Shown one piece after another: positions 43,919-54,100 of a DNA stretch of 64,000 bases. How positions within the stretch are numbered: the stretch's first letter is position 1; each line of letters starts with the position of its first letter. Under the pieces are notes generated by a model, which saw nothing but the letters and a program-made list of their open reading frames with translations, had not been told where the DNA came from and made no database searches. The DNA comes from an uncultured Chitinophaga sp. (GTDB lineage: Bacteria; Bacteroidota; Bacteroidia; Chitinophagales; Chitinophagaceae). The DNA is taken from the NCBI RefSeq assembly GCF_902168175.1, contig NZ_CABHOU010000046.1, forward strand, positions 1 to 64,000. Reading direction: 5' to 3'. The translations under genes were made by a program, and so were the position numbers.

Positions 43919-46428
43919 TTTCCTCTTCCCTGCCGTTGCGGGGCCGACTGGCGTTGAGGCGCCGGTGCCGACTGACGCTGTGGTGCGGCCTGACGTTGTG
44001 GTGCAGCTTGCCGCTGCGGAGCTGCCTGTCGCTGTGCTGGTGCCTGCTGCCGTTGCGCGGGTTGCGGTGCCGACTGCCTGAAATTACCATCACGGGTAGC
44101 CCCTCTTTCCCTGGAGTTCTGCTGCCTGTTTAAATCAGGCTGCCGGGTTGGCTGTGCAGGCGTCCATTGCTGGTTACTGCGCTGGTCCCAGTTGCCACGG
44201 CTATTACGCTGATACACGTTCCCATCCGGATCGGTGAGTACGTTATTACTGTAATTATTGGGTCTTGATGTGGGCCTTGGCGCATCCGTAGACGGGCGCG
44301 TGTTGTTGCCCGGTAACGGCCTTGTATTGTTACCTGGTCTTGTACCCTGATCGGTACCAGGTACAGGCCTCGTGTTGTTACCAGGCCTTGTTCCAGGTTC
44401 AGTGCCGGGAATAGGCCGTGTGTTATTGCCGGGCAGTGGACGGGTATTATTACCGGGGCGGGTCCTGTCGTTGTTATCACCGGGCGTTGGCCTTGAACCA
44501 TTGCCGGGACGAACGTTATCGCCAGGCAAAGGTCTTGTTCCATTCCCCGGGCGAACGTTATCACCGGGTCGACCGTTATTTACCGGGCGTGTAGGCCTGG
44601 TACTTGCCGGGCCTCTCGATACATCTCTCGTATCGCGTACACCCGGTACACGGTTGTAAATATTGTTGCGGTAACCACGGTCATAATCCCTGCCCGTTCT
44701 AACTGGCCTGGAAGGTCTGTTCCAGCCAACATTCGGGCGGCCTATGTAACCCGGCCTGTGGCCATAATAACCGCCATTCCAACCCCATGGGCGGTAAGGA
44801 GGACGCCACATAGGCGGGCCGCCGAACCAGCCACCATACCATGGCCTGCCGAAACCGGCGTGGTACCAGCCAAAGTTGTAACTCCAGCCAAAACCCATAT
44901 TCCAGCCCGTCCACGGATTATAACTGAAGCCGAAACCCCAGGTTACAGGGCGGGGGTAATAATAACGTCCGTACCATGGGCGATAGTACCAGCCGGTGCC
45001 ATACACCACCGTAGGGCCATAAATATAGCTGCCGAGGTAGCCCGGTGTATAACCCATGTACACATAATCGGGCGTATGATCGTACACATACACGTACCGG
45101 GTGTTGTAAGCCTGGCTTTGCGGAGGAATACGTTCAACGTCGGTTGGCCTTTCGTTGGCTACAGCCCAGGGGCCATGCGGGCTGTTACTGATGAACCAGA
45201 TGCCATTGTCTACTGCGTAGTAGCTGCCCTGCGAAGTCCTCATCACCGTAATGCTACTATTTTCTGCTACCTGCAAACTGGTGTTGGCGATTGGTGAAAA
45301 CTGCGGCTCACCGTCGTACGTTACTTCGCAGGTGGCAGTTCTGCGGTCGATTTTCGCGGTTTGCGGCAGTTGCGCGTCCAGGCGGGCGTCTTCGGCTTCG
45401 GAAGTACCGGCTACGTTAGCCAGCACACCGTCCTTTTCAGAACCAGCAGGAATGCGTGCGAAGTCGGCCGGCAGTTTGTCGCTTGGCACATACTGCCAGG
45501 GGCCGTTCAGGTTAGGAGCAGCAAACCAGCGGCCGGAGAGCAGCGTGTATGTCTTTTGAGAATTGATGTCTTTAAAGATTTCGTCGAGCGTATTATCTGC
45601 ATATAGCAAATTGGTGCCCTGCACGGTCCTATAGGTGGCGGCGCCCTCCGTCTGCAGCAGCTCTGCCGGTTTGGTGCTCACTACAATAGCGGTAGGCTTA
45701 GCGGGCTTGTCTGTATCCTCATCGTTCTCCCGTATCTTTTTGTCTATCTGCGTCAGAGAAGACGGTATTTTGTTCGTATGCGCGTAAGGCCCTGTTGGCG
45801 TATTGGCGGTATACCAGAAAGAGCCTGCGTACAGGTAATACTGCCGTTGTCCTTTAGGCTCTTTCACAATGAAGAAGGGCGAGTTCATCACCCTTTCCAT
45901 TTTCAGATCATCGTCCATGGCCACCTTAGGCTCGCCATCAATGAGTACCAGCGTAGTAGGCTGGTTGCGGTAAATGATCTCGGGAGGTTCGTTGTTAAGG
46001 CCGGCGTCGTTGCTGGCTTCCTGTTGAAGGGTGGTAAGCAGTTGGTCGAGCGATATTTCCATCTTCCATTTCGGCACCTCCCGCTCTATCAGGGAACGCA
46101 GCGAGGCGATGTCGGAATCGCCGGTACTGTCGGCAAAGCGGGCGTTGGTAATAGACAGGCTTTCGAGTACCGCCATGCGCGAGTCTTTATCAGTATCGAG
46201 CATCGCATCGAACCAGATAGCGCCGAAAAGCGGTTCACCGGAGGATGTTTTCTTTACAGATACTGCCGCACGACCCGAAAGACGGTTGCCATTCAGCGCT
46301 TCGGGCTGGGGCTGGTAAACAGTAATTCGGCCGCCATTATTAAGTTTAATGTCTTTGGGCCAGGTATTTTGCCCAAACGCGGTGAGTGCTACTAAAAGCT
46401 GGAACAGGACAAGGGTGTATATCTTCAT
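43915..46428 (-). CDS. Exported repeat-rich protein with Gly/Tyr/Trp and RPGNN/QRQAAP tracts
   Basis: I start this 837-residue protein at the ATG at 46428 (MKIYTLVLFQLLVALTAFGQ, a signal peptide); the longer reading begins with GTG. Residues about 20-440 are folded, with repeated units of type YYLYAGSFWYTANTPTGPY, TYTLLSGRWFAAPNLNGPW and YYAVDNGIWFISNSPHGPW. Residues about 450-600 are very rich in Gly, Tyr, Trp and Pro. The rest has RPGNNTRPLPG repeats and QRQAAPQ repeats, basic and probably disordered. Similar proteins are sometimes labelled carbohydrate-binding family V/XII, without proof. It may be an envelope or matrix protein. It shares its stop codon region with the methyltransferase gene. 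Confidence 0.7.
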   Translation of the reverse strand: MKIYTLVLFQLLVALTAFGQNTWPKDIKLNNGGRITVYQPQPEALNGNRLSGRAAVSVKKTSSGEPLFGAIWFDAMLDTDKDSRMAVLESLSITNARFADSTGDSDIASLRSLIEREVPKWKMEISLDQLLTTLQQEASNDAGLNNEPPEIIYRNQPTTLVLIDGEPKVAMDDDLKMERVMNSPFFIVKEPKGQRQYYLYAGSFWYTANTPTGPYAHTNKIPSSLTQIDKKIRENDEDTDKPAKPTAIVVSTKPAELLQTEGAATYRTVQGTNLLYADNTLDEIFKDINSQKTYTLLSGRWFAAPNLNGPWQYVPSDKLPADFARIPAGSEKDGVLANVAGTSEAEDARLDAQLPQTAKIDRRTATCEVTYDGEPQFSPIANTSLQVAENSSITVMRTSQGSYYAVDNGIWFISNSPHGPWAVANERPTDVERIPPQSQAYNTRYVYVYDHTPDYVYMGYTPGYLGSYIYGPTVVYGTGWYYRPWYGRYYYPRPVTWGFGFSYNPWTGWNMGFGWSYNFGWYHAGFGRPWYGGWFGGPPMWRPPYRPWGWNGGYYGHRPGYIGRPNVGWNRPSRPVRTGRDYDRGYRNNIYNRVPGVRDTRDVSRGPASTRPTRPVNNGRPGDNVRPGNGTRPLPGDNVRPGNGSRPTPGDNNDRTRPGNNTRPLPGNNTRPIPGTEPGTRPGNNTRPVPGTDQGTRPGNNTRPLPGNNTRPSTDAPRPTSRPNNYSNNVLTDPDGNVYQRNSRGNWDQRSNQQWTPAQPTRQPDLNRQQNSRERGATRDGNFRQSAPQPAQRQQAPAQRQAAPQRQAAPQRQAAPQRQSAPAPQRQSAPQRQGRGN

Positions 46429-46533
46429 ACTTAATGATTGCGGTGATAAATAAAACAACCGACAGGGATAATAGTTTATTATCCCCCTCTTAAAGCAAAA
46501 ACATTGCCTAAAACTCAACTTCACAATTTTAAC

Positions 46534-46541
46534 TAGATTTG
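46534..46541 (+). promoter_or_regulatory. Candidate -7 box of rluF
   Basis: TAGATTTG matches TAnnTTTG in full and ends 11 bases before the ATG at 46553, giving a very short leader. I did not find a matching TTTG at the right distance upstream. Confidence 0.5.
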
Positions 46542-46552
46542 TAGCCAGTTAT

Positions 46553-47293
46553 ATGGACAAAAGTATCAATAAATATATCGCAGAAACCGGTTTTTGCAGC
46601 CGAAGAGAGGCCGATAAGTACATTGAACAGGGCCGCGTGACCATCAATGACAATATTGCTTCCAAGGGTAACCGCGTGGAAGATGGCGACGTGGTGGAGG
46701 TAGACGGCGAACCGCTGAAGAAGAAAAAGGCCCCGGTGTACATTGCCCTCAATAAACCCAAAGGCATTACCTGCACCACCGACCTCAAAGACAAAACGAA
46801 CATCATCGACTACGTCAACTATAAATCCAGGGTGTTCCCTATAGGCCGGCTTGATAAGCTGAGCGAAGGGCTCATCTTCCTGACCAATGACGGCGATATC
46901 GTTAACAAGATACTCCGTGCGGGCAACGGCCATGAAAAGGAATACATGGTGAGCGTCGACAAACCCATCAACATCGACTTTCTTAAACAAATGCGCAGCG
47001 GCGTGCGTATCCTGGGCGAATACACCAAACCCTGTTTCGTACAACAGGAAGGGCCCAACCGCTTCCGCATCATCTTAACCCAGGGCCTTAACCGCCAGAT
47101 TCGTCGTATGTGTGAGGCGCTGGGTTATAAGGTAGAATCCCTGAAAAGGACGCGCATCATGGGTATGAGCGTCAAAGACTTAGCTCCGGGCCACTGGCGT
47201 CACTTTACGAAAGACGAGATAGCACAGATCAATGACATGGTGGCTAAAAGCAGCAAAACGGGGGATAAAGATTTAGGCGGAATGGATGAGTAA
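46553..47293 (+). CDS. rluF: 23S rRNA pseudouridine synthase, RluF type
   Basis: A 246-residue enzyme that turns a uridine of 23S rRNA (U2604 in E. coli) into pseudouridine. An S4 RNA-binding domain (about 1-55; INKYIAETGFCSRREADKYI) is followed by the RsuA/RluB-type catalytic domain. The catalytic Asp is D101 in GRLDKLSEGL. The C-terminal motif GLNRQIRRMCEALGY is present. The combination NKPKGITCTTD and SEGLIFLTNDGD fits RluF better than RluB. A single gene with its own promoter. Confidence 0.9.
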   Translation: MDKSINKYIAETGFCSRREADKYIEQGRVTINDNIASKGNRVEDGDVVEVDGEPLKKKKAPVYIALNKPKGITCTTDLKDKTNIIDYVNYKSRVFPIGRLDKLSEGLIFLTNDGDIVNKILRAGNGHEKEYMVSVDKPINIDFLKQMRSGVRILGEYTKPCFVQQEGPNRFRIILTQGLNRQIRRMCEALGYKVESLKRTRIMGMSVKDLAPGHWRHFTKDEIAQINDMVAKSSKTGDKDLGGMDE

Positions 47294-47298
47294 CGCCA

Positions 47299-47328
47299 TT
47301 CGTTAAGCCAAACGCCCTATCCGTTAAG
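47299..47328 (+). promoter_or_regulatory. LytTR-type direct repeat boxes before the monooxygenase gene
   Basis: TTCGTTAAG (47299-47307) and TCCGTTAAG (47320-47328) are direct repeats with 12 bases between them, a 21-bp period. The second matches the LytTR box [TA][AC][CA]GTTN[AG][TG] in full and the first in all but one position. A 7-of-8 match to TAnnTTTG (TAACTTCG) lies 28 bases on, at 47357-47364. The whole 30 bases match the site at 54243-54272 in 26 positions. Confidence 0.7.
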
Positions 47329-47384
47329 CCACTCCCCGGGGGATGAAGACGCCGGTTAACTTCGTCTTACAAATCCCCCAAATC

Positions 47385-48887
47385 ATGCAACACATCGGCA
47401 TTATCGGCGCAGGCATCAGCGGCCTGGCCACAGCGAAAGCCTTTTTAAGCCAGGGTTACCGCGTTACCGTTTTCGAAAAAGCAGTTGCCATCGGCGGCGT
47501 ATGGGAAAAGAGCCGCTCGTACCACGGCGTTACCACGCAAACTACCCGCGACGAGTACGCCTACTCCGACTTTCCCATGCCGCAGGATTATCCCCTATGG
47601 CCCTCTGGCGAGCAGGTACAGGCTTATTTACAGGCCTACGCCACTCACTTTTCCGTATTACCACATATCCGTTTCCGTACCGAGGTACTGAGCCTCGATT
47701 ATAACGGGCATGACTGGCAATTGGAAAGCCGGTACCTACCCAGTGGAAGGGAAGAAAGTTTCACCTTTGCGTTCGTGGCCATTTGTACCGGCACCTTTCA
47801 CAAAGCGCACATACCCGATGTTCCGGGGCTCTCATCGTTCAGGAATAGCGGCGGACAGGTATTTCATTCCAGCCAGATCTCCGATACCAGCATACTTGAG
47901 AACAAATCTGTTGCCGTAGTCGGCTTCGCCAAATCGGCCACCGATATCGCCACGCTCGCGGCTAAAACCGGGAAAGATTGTACGCTGCTATACCGCAAAG
48001 CACAATGGAAAGTGCCCACCTATTTCGGTAATAAGATAAACATGCGTTTCCTGCTGTTCTCCCGTTTTTCCGAGGCATTTTTCAACTCTCCTTATAAAAC
48101 GCCTTTCCAGCGTTTCCTGCACAGTGTAGGTAAACCAATGGTATGGGCGCAATGGAGAGGTTTGGAGATGCTGCTGAAAAGCCAGTTTAAACTCAAAGCC
48201 TGTGGCATGGTGCCTAAACACCGCATCGAAGATCAGATCAGTTGCAGTTTGGGTGTAGCGCCAGCCGGTTTTTATGAGATGGTACACAGCGGCGCCATCA
48301 AAGCACAACAAACAGAAATCAGCAACATCAATGGTAAAGAAGTGCGTTTACAGAACGGGCAAACGATTACACCGGACGTTATTGTTTTCGGCACCGGTTT
48401 CCGGCAAAGTCTGCCCTTTTTATCCGAAGAACACAGGCGGCTGATCGTGGGCAACGACGGCGCTTACCGCCTGTTCCGCAACATCATGCACCCGGGCTTA
48501 CCAGGTTTGGGTTTTGTGGGATACAACTCCAGCTTATTCACCACTCTTACCTCAGAGATAGCGGCCAACTGGCTGGTAGCACACGTAAACGGTACACTAC
48601 GTTTACCCTCGCATGATAATATGCTGCGCGACATCAACTACATGACCAGCTGGCGCAGGCAAACCAGGCCTGTATCGGCCGAGTTCAGCGGCACCTGCGT
48701 GGCCCCATTCAACTTTATGCACCTCGACCAGCTTATGCAGGACATGGGTTTACCGGCTCAGCTCAATCGCTGGTCGCCGCTGGAGTTCTTCAAACCCATT
48801 AATCCAAAAGACTATCAGCAGTTGTTAAAAGGTGCTGCCATCCATACCCGTCAACCTCAGCCTAAACCCGTAGAAGCCTATGCATGA
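47385..48887 (+). CDS. Flavin-dependent monooxygenase (FMO/BVMO-like)
   Basis: A 500-residue soluble flavoprotein. The FAD-binding Rossmann motif GAGISG is at 8-13, the second dinucleotide fold is near residue 172 (VAVVGFAKSATD), and a GGQVFHSSQI segment matches the central G-x-x-x-H part of the FMO fingerprint. ATG motif-like VFGTGF lies near 350. It should use NADPH and O2 to hydroxylate or oxidise a small lipophilic or hetero-atom substrate. I prefer the ATG at 47385, because a start at 47343 adds a tail and leaves little room after the LytTR boxes. It overlaps the V4R kinase gene by 8 bases. Confidence 0.88.
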   Translation: MQHIGIIGAGISGLATAKAFLSQGYRVTVFEKAVAIGGVWEKSRSYHGVTTQTTRDEYAYSDFPMPQDYPLWPSGEQVQAYLQAYATHFSVLPHIRFRTEVLSLDYNGHDWQLESRYLPSGREESFTFAFVAICTGTFHKAHIPDVPGLSSFRNSGGQVFHSSQISDTSILENKSVAVVGFAKSATDIATLAAKTGKDCTLLYRKAQWKVPTYFGNKINMRFLLFSRFSEAFFNSPYKTPFQRFLHSVGKPMVWAQWRGLEMLLKSQFKLKACGMVPKHRIEDQISCSLGVAPAGFYEMVHSGAIKAQQTEISNINGKEVRLQNGQTITPDVIVFGTGFRQSLPFLSEEHRRLIVGNDGAYRLFRNIMHPGLPGLGFVGYNSSLFTTLTSEIAANWLVAHVNGTLRLPSHDNMLRDINYMTSWRRQTRPVSAEFSGTCVAPFNFMHLDQLMQDMGLPAQLNRWSPLEFFKPINPKDYQQLLKGAAIHTRQPQPKPVEAYA

Positions 48888-51183
48888 TAAAGACCTCCGC
48901 CGGCGCATACAGGAACTGGAGGCAGAGAATGCACTGCTACGTGGAAAAGCCACGCTGGCACCTGCCGAAACCACAGTAAAAGTGCCTTCCAGCATGGCCC
49001 CTTTGTTCAGCCAGGCAGAAGCCACCGCCCGCGCCTACTTCTCCAATATCAAAATGGACCCCGGCAAAGGAACGATCGAGATCAGTAACGAAAGATATGT
49101 GCTGATACGGGCCTCTGCGCTTTCGAAAGACTTCCTCGACAGTGTGCTGCAGTTATATGCGGACAGGGAAGCCACAGAAGCATGGAGCATTGGCCGCAAC
49201 TTCCTGTTTGATATTGCACACGCCATTGGCATGAACGACGCGCGCCAGTTCCATACTAAAATGCAACTCACAGACCCAATAGCACGACTATCGGCCGGCC
49301 CCGTGCATTTCGCGTATACTGGCTGGGCTTTTGTGGATATACTGCCGGAAAGTAATCCCGTGGCGAACGATGATTTCTACCTGATCTATAACCACCCCTA
49401 CTCTTTCGAGGCCGACGCCTGGAAGCGAAGCGGCGTTACCTCCCATTCGCCTGTTTGTATCATGAATGCCGGTTACTCCTCCGGCTGGTGCCAGGAAAGT
49501 TTCGGGATTGCGCTAACGGCCGTGGAAGTAAGTTGTACGGCTACGGGGGATAAAACCTGCACCTTCATCATGGCCCCTCCGCACCGGCTGGAAGCGCATG
49601 TGGAACAGTACCGGCAACAACATAAAAAACAGCCCGCCAGCAGGCATGCCACATCTGATATACCCGCCTTTTTCCAACGTAAAAAGGCGGAAGAAGAATT
49701 GCAGAAAGCAAGGCAACTGGCGGAAGACTCTTCCAAAGCAAAGTCGGACTTCCTGGCCAATATGAGCCACGAACTACGTACACCACTGGGTGCCATCCTC
49801 GGCTACACCGACCTGCTGAAGAAAACGAAACTCCATTACACCCAACAACAATACCTCGACGCTATCCATACCTCCGGCAGCAACCTGTTATCGATCATCA
49901 ACGATATACTGGACCTCTCGCAGCTGGACGCGCAAAAGATATCACTAACCGAAGACCCCACTGATATACCTGCACTGTTACATTCTGTACAAACCATGTT
50001 GGCCAGCAAGGCCCGGGATAAACACCTGGGCCTTCGCTGCCATAACGATCCTGCACTTAATTTCCCTGTACTGGCCGACGCGTTAAGACTTACACAGGTA
50101 CTCACCAATCTTATCGGCAACGCCATTAAGTTTACGGAGAAAGGCGGTATCAGCGTCCGCTGCAAACTCATCTCTCAAACTGATAAAGAAGCGATCGTAA
50201 ACATCCGTATAGCCGATACGGGTATCGGCATTCCTCCCGAAAAACAGCAATTGGTATTTGAACGGTTCACCCAGGCCGAATCTGCTATTACGAGGCAGTA
50301 TGGCGGCACGGGACTGGGACTTGCCATTACACGGCAACTGGTGGCGTTGCAGGGCGGCGACATCAGCCTTAAAAGCACTGTAGGGAAAGGCTCTATATTC
50401 AACATCCGTTTGCCGCTGCGAAAAGCAGTGATTAAAACACAAAAGGTTACCGAAACGCCCTGCGCCGCCAAAGGTAATAACCGTCGTATACTGGTGGTGG
50501 AAGATAACCTGCTGAACCAGCAGATGACCAAAGTACTACTGGCCAGTAATGGCTTCAAAGTACGCGTAGCAGGTAATGGCTTCAAGGCACTGGGCATCCT
50601 GAAGAAACACACCTTCGATCTTATACTGATGGATTTGCAGATACCACAGATGGATGGTTATGTAACAACGGAAAAGATACGCACAGAACTGGGTTTACAA
50701 ACGCCTGTAGTCGCCATTACCGCGCATGCCTTAAGTGGCGAAAAAGCACGCTGCCTGAAGGCTGGCATGAACGACTACCTTTCTAAACCTTTCCGCGAAC
50801 ACGACTTACTCGCAGTGATCGACCGCAACTGCACTTCTACGATCACCGATCTTACTTTCCTGCACCAGCAAACACATTCCAATACCAGGCTGATGAAAAA
50901 GATGATGCAGACCTTTATGCAGCAACTACCGCAGGACCTTCAACAGCTGGATACGGCGATACAGGAGAACAACGCGCCCGCAGTTTATAAACTCGCTCAC
51001 TCCATGCGCTCGTCTATTGCCTTTTTCGGCTGGCAACGGCATATCGGGGATGCTTTACTGCAACTGGAAAAGAAAGCGTATGCAGGTGTGGTGGGCGCAC
51101 CGGCGCGTAAACGTTTTGATGCTGTAAATACCTGCTGCCAGGCGGGTTTAAAAGAGATAACACAATTATCACAACAACTTTAG
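48880..51183 (+). CDS. Hybrid histidine kinase with XylR-N/V4R sensor domain, receiver and HPt
   Basis: A 767-residue cytoplasmic kinase with no membrane segment. After a short coiled coil (about 3-22), residues about 55-235 resemble the XylR-N plus V4R effector-binding region, ending in CIMNAGYSSGWCQESFG and a Cys pair (SCTATGDKTCTF). V4R domains bind small aromatic or hydrophobic molecules. HisKA follows (NMSHELRTPL, His297), then HATPase (DTGIGIP, GTGLGLA), a receiver (Asp585, MDLQIPQMDG) and an HPt domain (LAHSMRSS, His707). No DNA-binding output is present, so the phosphate must go to another regulator. The gene overlaps the monooxygenase, whose substrate it may sense. Confidence 0.88.
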   Translation: MHDKDLRRRIQELEAENALLRGKATLAPAETTVKVPSSMAPLFSQAEATARAYFSNIKMDPGKGTIEISNERYVLIRASALSKDFLDSVLQLYADREATEAWSIGRNFLFDIAHAIGMNDARQFHTKMQLTDPIARLSAGPVHFAYTGWAFVDILPESNPVANDDFYLIYNHPYSFEADAWKRSGVTSHSPVCIMNAGYSSGWCQESFGIALTAVEVSCTATGDKTCTFIMAPPHRLEAHVEQYRQQHKKQPASRHATSDIPAFFQRKKAEEELQKARQLAEDSSKAKSDFLANMSHELRTPLGAILGYTDLLKKTKLHYTQQQYLDAIHTSGSNLLSIINDILDLSQLDAQKISLTEDPTDIPALLHSVQTMLASKARDKHLGLRCHNDPALNFPVLADALRLTQVLTNLIGNAIKFTEKGGISVRCKLISQTDKEAIVNIRIADTGIGIPPEKQQLVFERFTQAESAITRQYGGTGLGLAITRQLVALQGGDISLKSTVGKGSIFNIRLPLRKAVIKTQKVTETPCAAKGNNRRILVVEDNLLNQQMTKVLLASNGFKVRVAGNGFKALGILKKHTFDLILMDLQIPQMDGYVTTEKIRTELGLQTPVVAITAHALSGEKARCLKAGMNDYLSKPFREHDLLAVIDRNCTSTITDLTFLHQQTHSNTRLMKKMMQTFMQQLPQDLQQLDTAIQENNAPAVYKLAHSMRSSIAFFGWQRHIGDALLQLEKKAYAGVVGAPARKRFDAVNTCCQAGLKEITQLSQQL

Positions 51184-54100
51184 AAAGCTTCTACATATGC
51201 TAAGGGCACCTCGAAACGGGTGCCTGTTGCATTTCCATCCGCATCGGTCAGGTCAATGATCCGGATTTCCTTTTCAAGGCCGTACTCCTTGTTGAACAGC
51301 GCAATTCTTTTCAGGGTGATTTCCATACCGTGTGAGCGGTGATTGTAACCATTGCGCCCCTTTAGTGAGCCTGCGGCTTTACGGCCAATGCCGTTATCGG
51401 TGATGGTACATTGCAGGCAGTCGTCGAGGCGTTCAACTGCTACGGTTAACAACCCACGGTGCTCGCGGGGCAACAGGCCGTGCAGAATAGCGTTTTCCAC
51501 GAAGGGTTGTATGATCAGCGGCGGCACTTCTGTATTATCTGCATCCAGCCCGGTAACATGTACCTGCACATCGAAGCGTTGGGCGAAACGGATTTGCTCG
51601 AGTTGCAGGTACAACTGCATCACCTCCAGTTCATCTTTTAATGAAATACGCTTTTGCCTGGAATGGTCAAGGATAAGGCGGATGAGTTTGGAGAACTTAC
51701 TGATGTATTCATTAGACCGGGCCCGGTCGTTACTGTTTACGAAAGCATTAATAGTATTGAGCGAATTAAAGATGAAGTGCGGGTTCATTTGCGCACGCAG
51801 GGCACTGTTCTCAAGTTCACTCAGCCTTATTTCATAGTTACTCCGCATTTTAGCCGCTCTCCGTATTTGCCCTATACGGATGCGATACGCCGCATACCCT
51901 GCCCCCAGCAACAGTAAAGCAACCAGTGCGCGGAACCACCAGTTATTCCAGTAAGCGCGGGTGATCATGATATGGACAGGCGTTTTAGCCGCCGTCCAGT
52001 GTTTGCCATCGGCCGAAGCCTCTACCTGAAAGGTATACGATCCGGGCGCCAGGTTGGTATAACGTGCCGAACGTTGCGTGCCGGCATATACATAATTGCT
52101 GTCAAACCCCTGTAACCGGTAGCGGTACTGTATATAAGCCGCCAGCCGGAAGTCGGTAGCCAGGAAAGAGAAATTGAGTTTGTTCTGATAATAGGGTAAT
52201 TCCACCAGCCCTCCGCCGGGGAAGCCCAGCACGGTATCCTGCAACTCCAGCGCCGTTACATACACCGGCAAAGGTGCAATAGTGGCGGTAAGCTGTTGCG
52301 GGTTAAAGTGATTAAAACCATCGGCACTGCCGGTAAACATTTCGCCATTACTGCTTAGGTAGAAGTTACAGAGCATGTGATTACTCTGCAGCAATCCATC
52401 GCGTGCATCGAAGCTGGTGAGTTCCCCTTTTGCATAACGCGAAAGACCTACGTTGCCTGCAATCCATATATCACCGGCCGCATCGGCACTTAACGCCATT
52501 ACGTTATCGCTGGGCAGACCATCATCCTTTCCTAGTAATTTATAAGCATCATCCCGAAGGATATAAAAACCTTTCTCCCCACCCGCATACATATTGCCGG
52601 CACTATCGCTGCAAATGGCCTGCATACGGTCGTTTGCGATCACCTTGTGCAAGGTGCTGTCGCTTAAGCGGAAACGATACAGCCCGTCGTCCTGGCAAAG
52701 CCACCAGTCGTGCTTCGTGGCCATAGCATAGAAAGTATGGGTAAAGGCGATAGACGATAACGCCACATGCTCACGGAAGTTACGCATGGCGCCCGTAAGT
52801 GGGTTGAACCAGGCAAAGCCGAAGTTGGTACAGATAAGAAAATTGCGTTGCGGGTCAGTTACCATGGCGTGGATATCCGAGCTGGGCAAGGTGTGCAGCG
52901 AGTCTGCGGCGTTACGTAATGTTTGTTTAAAACTTCCATCCTTTTGCAACATGCCAATACCACCTCCAAAGCTGCCCACCCAGGCGCGGCCTTTTTTATC
53001 GGTGACTACCGTACGTACTGTTTTATAATTTCCATTGATAAGATACGGGTACCATTTACTGAGGCCGGTACGCTTATCCCAGTAAGCCAGAAAGTTATTG
53101 GTGGCCAGCCACATACTGCTGTCGCCGCCCTGCGCAAACGCATTAACACCGGCATCGTACTTCTCCCCTTTCGCGTTTACCAGCCAGCGCTGGGTTTTGA
53201 ACAATGGTGGGTTAAGCGAAGCATACGATACACCACGCGAGCAGACGAACAGTGTACCATTACTGCTCAGGAACGCCCGCCTGCAGTTGCTGCTGGCAAT
53301 AGACGTGGGATCGGAAGGGTCGTGTACCAGGTGTGTAGCGGTTTGTTTATTGATATCAAGCAGGTACACGCCCTGGTAGCGGGTGGCTACGGCCAGGCGA
53401 CCATCTGCCATCATATCTATAGAACCAGCGTAACCAATAATCCGTTTGCCCGATTCATCTTTCCAGTCCAGCGCACTCACCTGCCCCGACCTGGTGTTGA
53501 TCAACGCCAGGGTATCGTGCCCAAAGCTGCCCGCCAGTACAGTGCTGTCATTCACCTTAGCGGCGCACCAGTTGTAGCGGTAATTAAATGTTTTAACAAG
53601 TTGCTGTCCTTTAATATCCACCAGCAGCAACTTATGCCGGAAGCCTATTAACCACTGACTACCACTAAAATGTTCGAGGGAATAAGGAATGCCATGCTGC
53701 GCAAATACGGGCTTCAGGCCATTTAAGGGCAGGGTATGACGGGCTTTATCTACCAGGTAAAGGCCGTCGGACGACAGCACGAGTAATGAACTATCAGGTG
53801 TATGGTCCAGGAAGATATTGCCATTCGTGCGGATATTGTGGTTTTCCAACGTACGGAAGCGGCTGTCGCACTGTTTCCAGTACTGGATGCCGAACGGGGT
53901 TACCGCCCACATGGTACCGGCAGGGTCGCAATGAATGTAGAGGACGTTGTCGGACAACAGTCCGGATGCACCGGCGCTGCTATAACTGTTCAACTGGTAA
54001 CCGTCAAATACGTTGATACCTTCGGCACTGGCCATCCAGATACGGCCCTGCCGGTCTTCGGCCAGCACCAGGCGTAAGTCGCTCAGCAAACCATTACGGG

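Noticed and set aside
43915..44560. CRISPR-like or satellite repeat in the RPGNN/QRQAAP region
   Set aside because: The repeats are in frame, imperfect and coding; no spacers of constant length.
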